Assembly (NCBI GenBank): GCA_033977485.1
Contig: CM066982.1
Location: forward strand, 12,081,218 to 12,145,217
Direction: 5' to 3'
DNA length: 64,000 nt
DNA from: Hydrangea macrophylla
Lineage: Eukaryota; Streptophyta; Magnoliopsida; Cornales; Hydrangeaceae
Below are positions 61,575-64,000 of this stretch, in pieces; position 1 is the first letter of the stretch; every line of letters starts with the position of its first letter. The position numbers and the translations under genes are program-made. The notes below the pieces were generated by a model that was given only the letters and a program-made list of their open reading frames with translations, had not been told where the DNA came from and ran no database searches.

Positions 61575-64000
61575 TTAAGAAACATAATCACCAACCTCGA
61601 ACTCCAACGGTCTTCTACCCGTATCAGCATAACTTTTGTAGCGACTTTGTGCCACTTGCAACCGTTGCTTAATCAACTTAACCTTATTAGTGGTGATTTG
61701 TACAATTTCCGGCCCCAGAAGTTGCTTCTCCCCAACCTCTGTCCAACACACAGGCGATCTACACTTTCGACCATATAATGCCTCAAAAGGCGCCATTCCA
61801 ATGCTTGTCTGGAAACTATTGTTATAAGAAAACTCAATTAACGGCAAGTGAGTTTCCCAGTCAGCCTTAAAATCCATAACGCATACTCTAAGCATATCCT
61901 CGTGAATCTGAATAACTCGTTCCGACTGTCCATCAGTTTGTGGATGAAACGCTGTGCTAAAATGCAAAGCTGTCCCCATTGCTCTTTGTAGCCCTTCCCA
62001 AAATCTGGATACAAAGCGTGTGTCACGATCTGACACTATAGATACCGGTGCTCCATGCAATCTTACAATCTCTTTAACATAAAGTTCAGCTAACTTTGTC
62101 GGTTCTGTGGTCTTAATCGGCAAGAAGTGGGCTGACTTAGTCAACCTGTCAACGATTACCCAAATGCTATCATTAGATCTAGGAGACCTTGGCAATCCAG
62201 ACACAAAATCCATTGTAATGTGCTCCCATTTCCATTCCGGTATTTCCAATGGTTGTACTTCCCCCGCAGGTCGTTGATGTTCAAGCTTTACCAATTGACA
62301 AGTCATACATTTGGCCACATACTCAGCAACTTCACGTTTCATTCCACTCCACCAGTAGACCTCCCTCAAATCTCTATACATTTTCGTACTACCCGGATGC
62401 ACGGAATACCGAGTACTATGAGCTTCTTCCAAAATTCTTTCCTTTAAATTGCCAACATTAGGCACACATAACCGATTAATATACCATAATACCCCATCAT
62501 GTAAACTGAACTCCGGTCGCTTACCCTCAGGTAATTCATCTACAACTTTCTTTAAGGTTGGGTCTAGAAGTTGATTCATTTTAATTTCTCCAATCAAATC
62601 AGGTTGTGCTACAATTGCTGCCATTAACCCACCTTCAATTCTAGGAATAACTTCCAGTTCCAAACGTTCAAACTCTTTCACTAACCCTTCTTGTGCTGTC
62701 AAAACACATGTCAAATTTTCTGGCAATTTTCGACTCAAAGCATCGGCGACTACATTCGCCTTACCTGGGTGATATTGAATTTTCAGATCGTAGTCCTTCA
62801 TTAACTCCAACCATCTTCGTTGGCGCATGTTTAAGTCCCTCTGGGTAAATAAGTACTTCAAGCTTTTATGGTCAGTGAAAATTTCACAAGTTTCCCCGTA
62901 TAAATAATGTCGCCAAATTTTTAAAGCAAAAATTACCGCGGCAAGTTCCAAATCGTGGGTTGGATAATTCTTCTCATGAGTCCTCAATTGCCTTGAAGCA
63001 TATGCTATCACTTTATCCCCTTGCATAAGAACACATCCCAAGCCTTGATGAGAAGCGTCACTGTAAATACTAAATCCCCCGGTACTTGTCGGAATCGAAA
63101 GTATTGGAGCAGAAGTTAACTTACTCTTCAATGTTTGAAAACATTCCTCACATTCTTTCCCCCATTCAAACGGAATATCCTTTCTCATTAATGTTGTCAT
63201 TGGAGTCGCAATCTTTGAGAAATCTCGAACAAACCTTCTATAATACCCAGCCAATCCCAGAAAGCTACGAATTTCTGACACATTGGTTGGTCTCGCCCAA
63301 TTCATAACGGCTTCTATTTTCTGTGGATCGACTGACACACCTTCTTTAGAAATCACATGGCCAAGAAAAGTAACACTTGACAACCAAAACTCACTTTTCT
63401 TCAATTTTCCAAACAATTGCTTTTCTCGAAGACGTTGCAACGCCAATCTCAAATGCCTATCATGCTCTTCTGGACTTTTTGAGTAAATAAGAATATCATC
63501 AATAAAAACTATAACAAATTCATCCAAATACGTTTTAAAGACTCGATTCATTAAATCCATGAACGCAGCCGGTGCATTGGTTACTCCAAATGGCATTACA
63601 AGAAACTCATAATGACCGTACCGAGTTCTAAAGGCTGTCTTCTCAACATCCTCAGCTTTTACCTTCAATTGATGATACCCCGACCTCAAATCGATCTTTG
63701 AAAACACTTGAGCTCCTTGTAACTGGTCAAATAAATCGTCGATTCGCGGCAATGGGTACTTGTTTTTGATAGTTACTTTGTTGATCTCACGATAATCTAT
63801 ACACATCCGCATCGTCCCATCTTTCTTTTTCACAAAAAGAACCGGTGCACCCCAGGGTGATACACTTGGCCGAATGAACCCCTTATCCAACAACTCTTGT
63901 AACTGAGTTTTCAACTCTTTCAACTCTATTGGAGCCATTCTATATGGTGCCCGCGAAATGGGTTGTGTTCCCGGTATTACATCTATACCAAATTCAACCT
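61575..64000 (-). pseudogene. gypsy-B polyprotein, unit 2 (partial)
   Basis: Reverse transcriptase, RNase H and integrase identical in translation to unit 1. It enters from the right edge, so protease and gag are not visible and the gag stop cannot be checked here. It ends at the same frameshift-induced stop (61575-61577). Confidence 0.9.

Larger units (their letters stand above)
61128..64000 (-). mobile_element. gypsy-B unit 2, internal region (cut by window edge)
   Basis: Repeats 54049-56921 with no difference that I can see, including the frameshift near the integrase end. Its gag, primer site and 5' LTR lie beyond position 64000. Confidence 0.93.

Overview
The window looks like nuclear DNA of a dicot-type flowering plant. 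It is AT-rich and intron-rich, full of plant transposable elements, and carries two genes whose exons match well-known plant proteins. I cannot name the species. Only two host genes are supported, both on the + strand.

(1) Positions 3160-28086 hold PRFB1 (HCF109 type), the plastid class-I release factor that reads UGA/UAA. Seven exons give a clean 478-residue frame with an SPF stop-codon motif and a GGQ peptidyl-hydrolysis motif. Its introns are swollen by transposons. Intron 2 carries a SINE split by a hAT MITE plus two further MITEs. Intron 3 carries a 4.2-kb hAT element with a dead transposase and a coding-free LTR element. Intron 4 carries a TRIM, a very young Copia element that lacks gag, a MULE-like repeat and small MITEs. 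An extra 54-nt in-frame exon candidate lies in intron 3. (2) Positions 33699-43241 hold RPB5 (NRPB5), the shared RNA polymerase subunit: four exons, 206 residues. Intron 1 holds a MULE-like repeat that was itself interrupted by a 2.4-kb Helitron. The same repeat without the Helitron sits at 23.7-24.3 kb and shows the empty site.

Positions 1-1075 hold gypsy LTR fragments. Positions 1635-2996 hold a minisatellite-rich element with inverted ends just upstream of PRFB1. Positions 28.1-33.2 kb and 43.2-45.0 kb are intergenic, with MITEs and microsatellites.

From 45.0 kb to the right edge the DNA is nested Ty3/gypsy. An older + strand element (45066 onward) has 2.06-kb LTRs, a 42-bp tandem repeat and a scrambled integrase remnant. 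Its 3' LTR is broken at 51715/51716 by a younger - strand element. That younger element is arranged as LTR-internal-LTR-internal in tandem (period 7079 bp), and both units carry the same pol frameshift. Two related LTR families (1-479, and 51716-54048 / 58795-61127) carry four short palindromes at the same place with nearly the same spacing (22-51-22 and 21-50-21 bp), but with different palindrome sequences. This is the most unusual signal I found.
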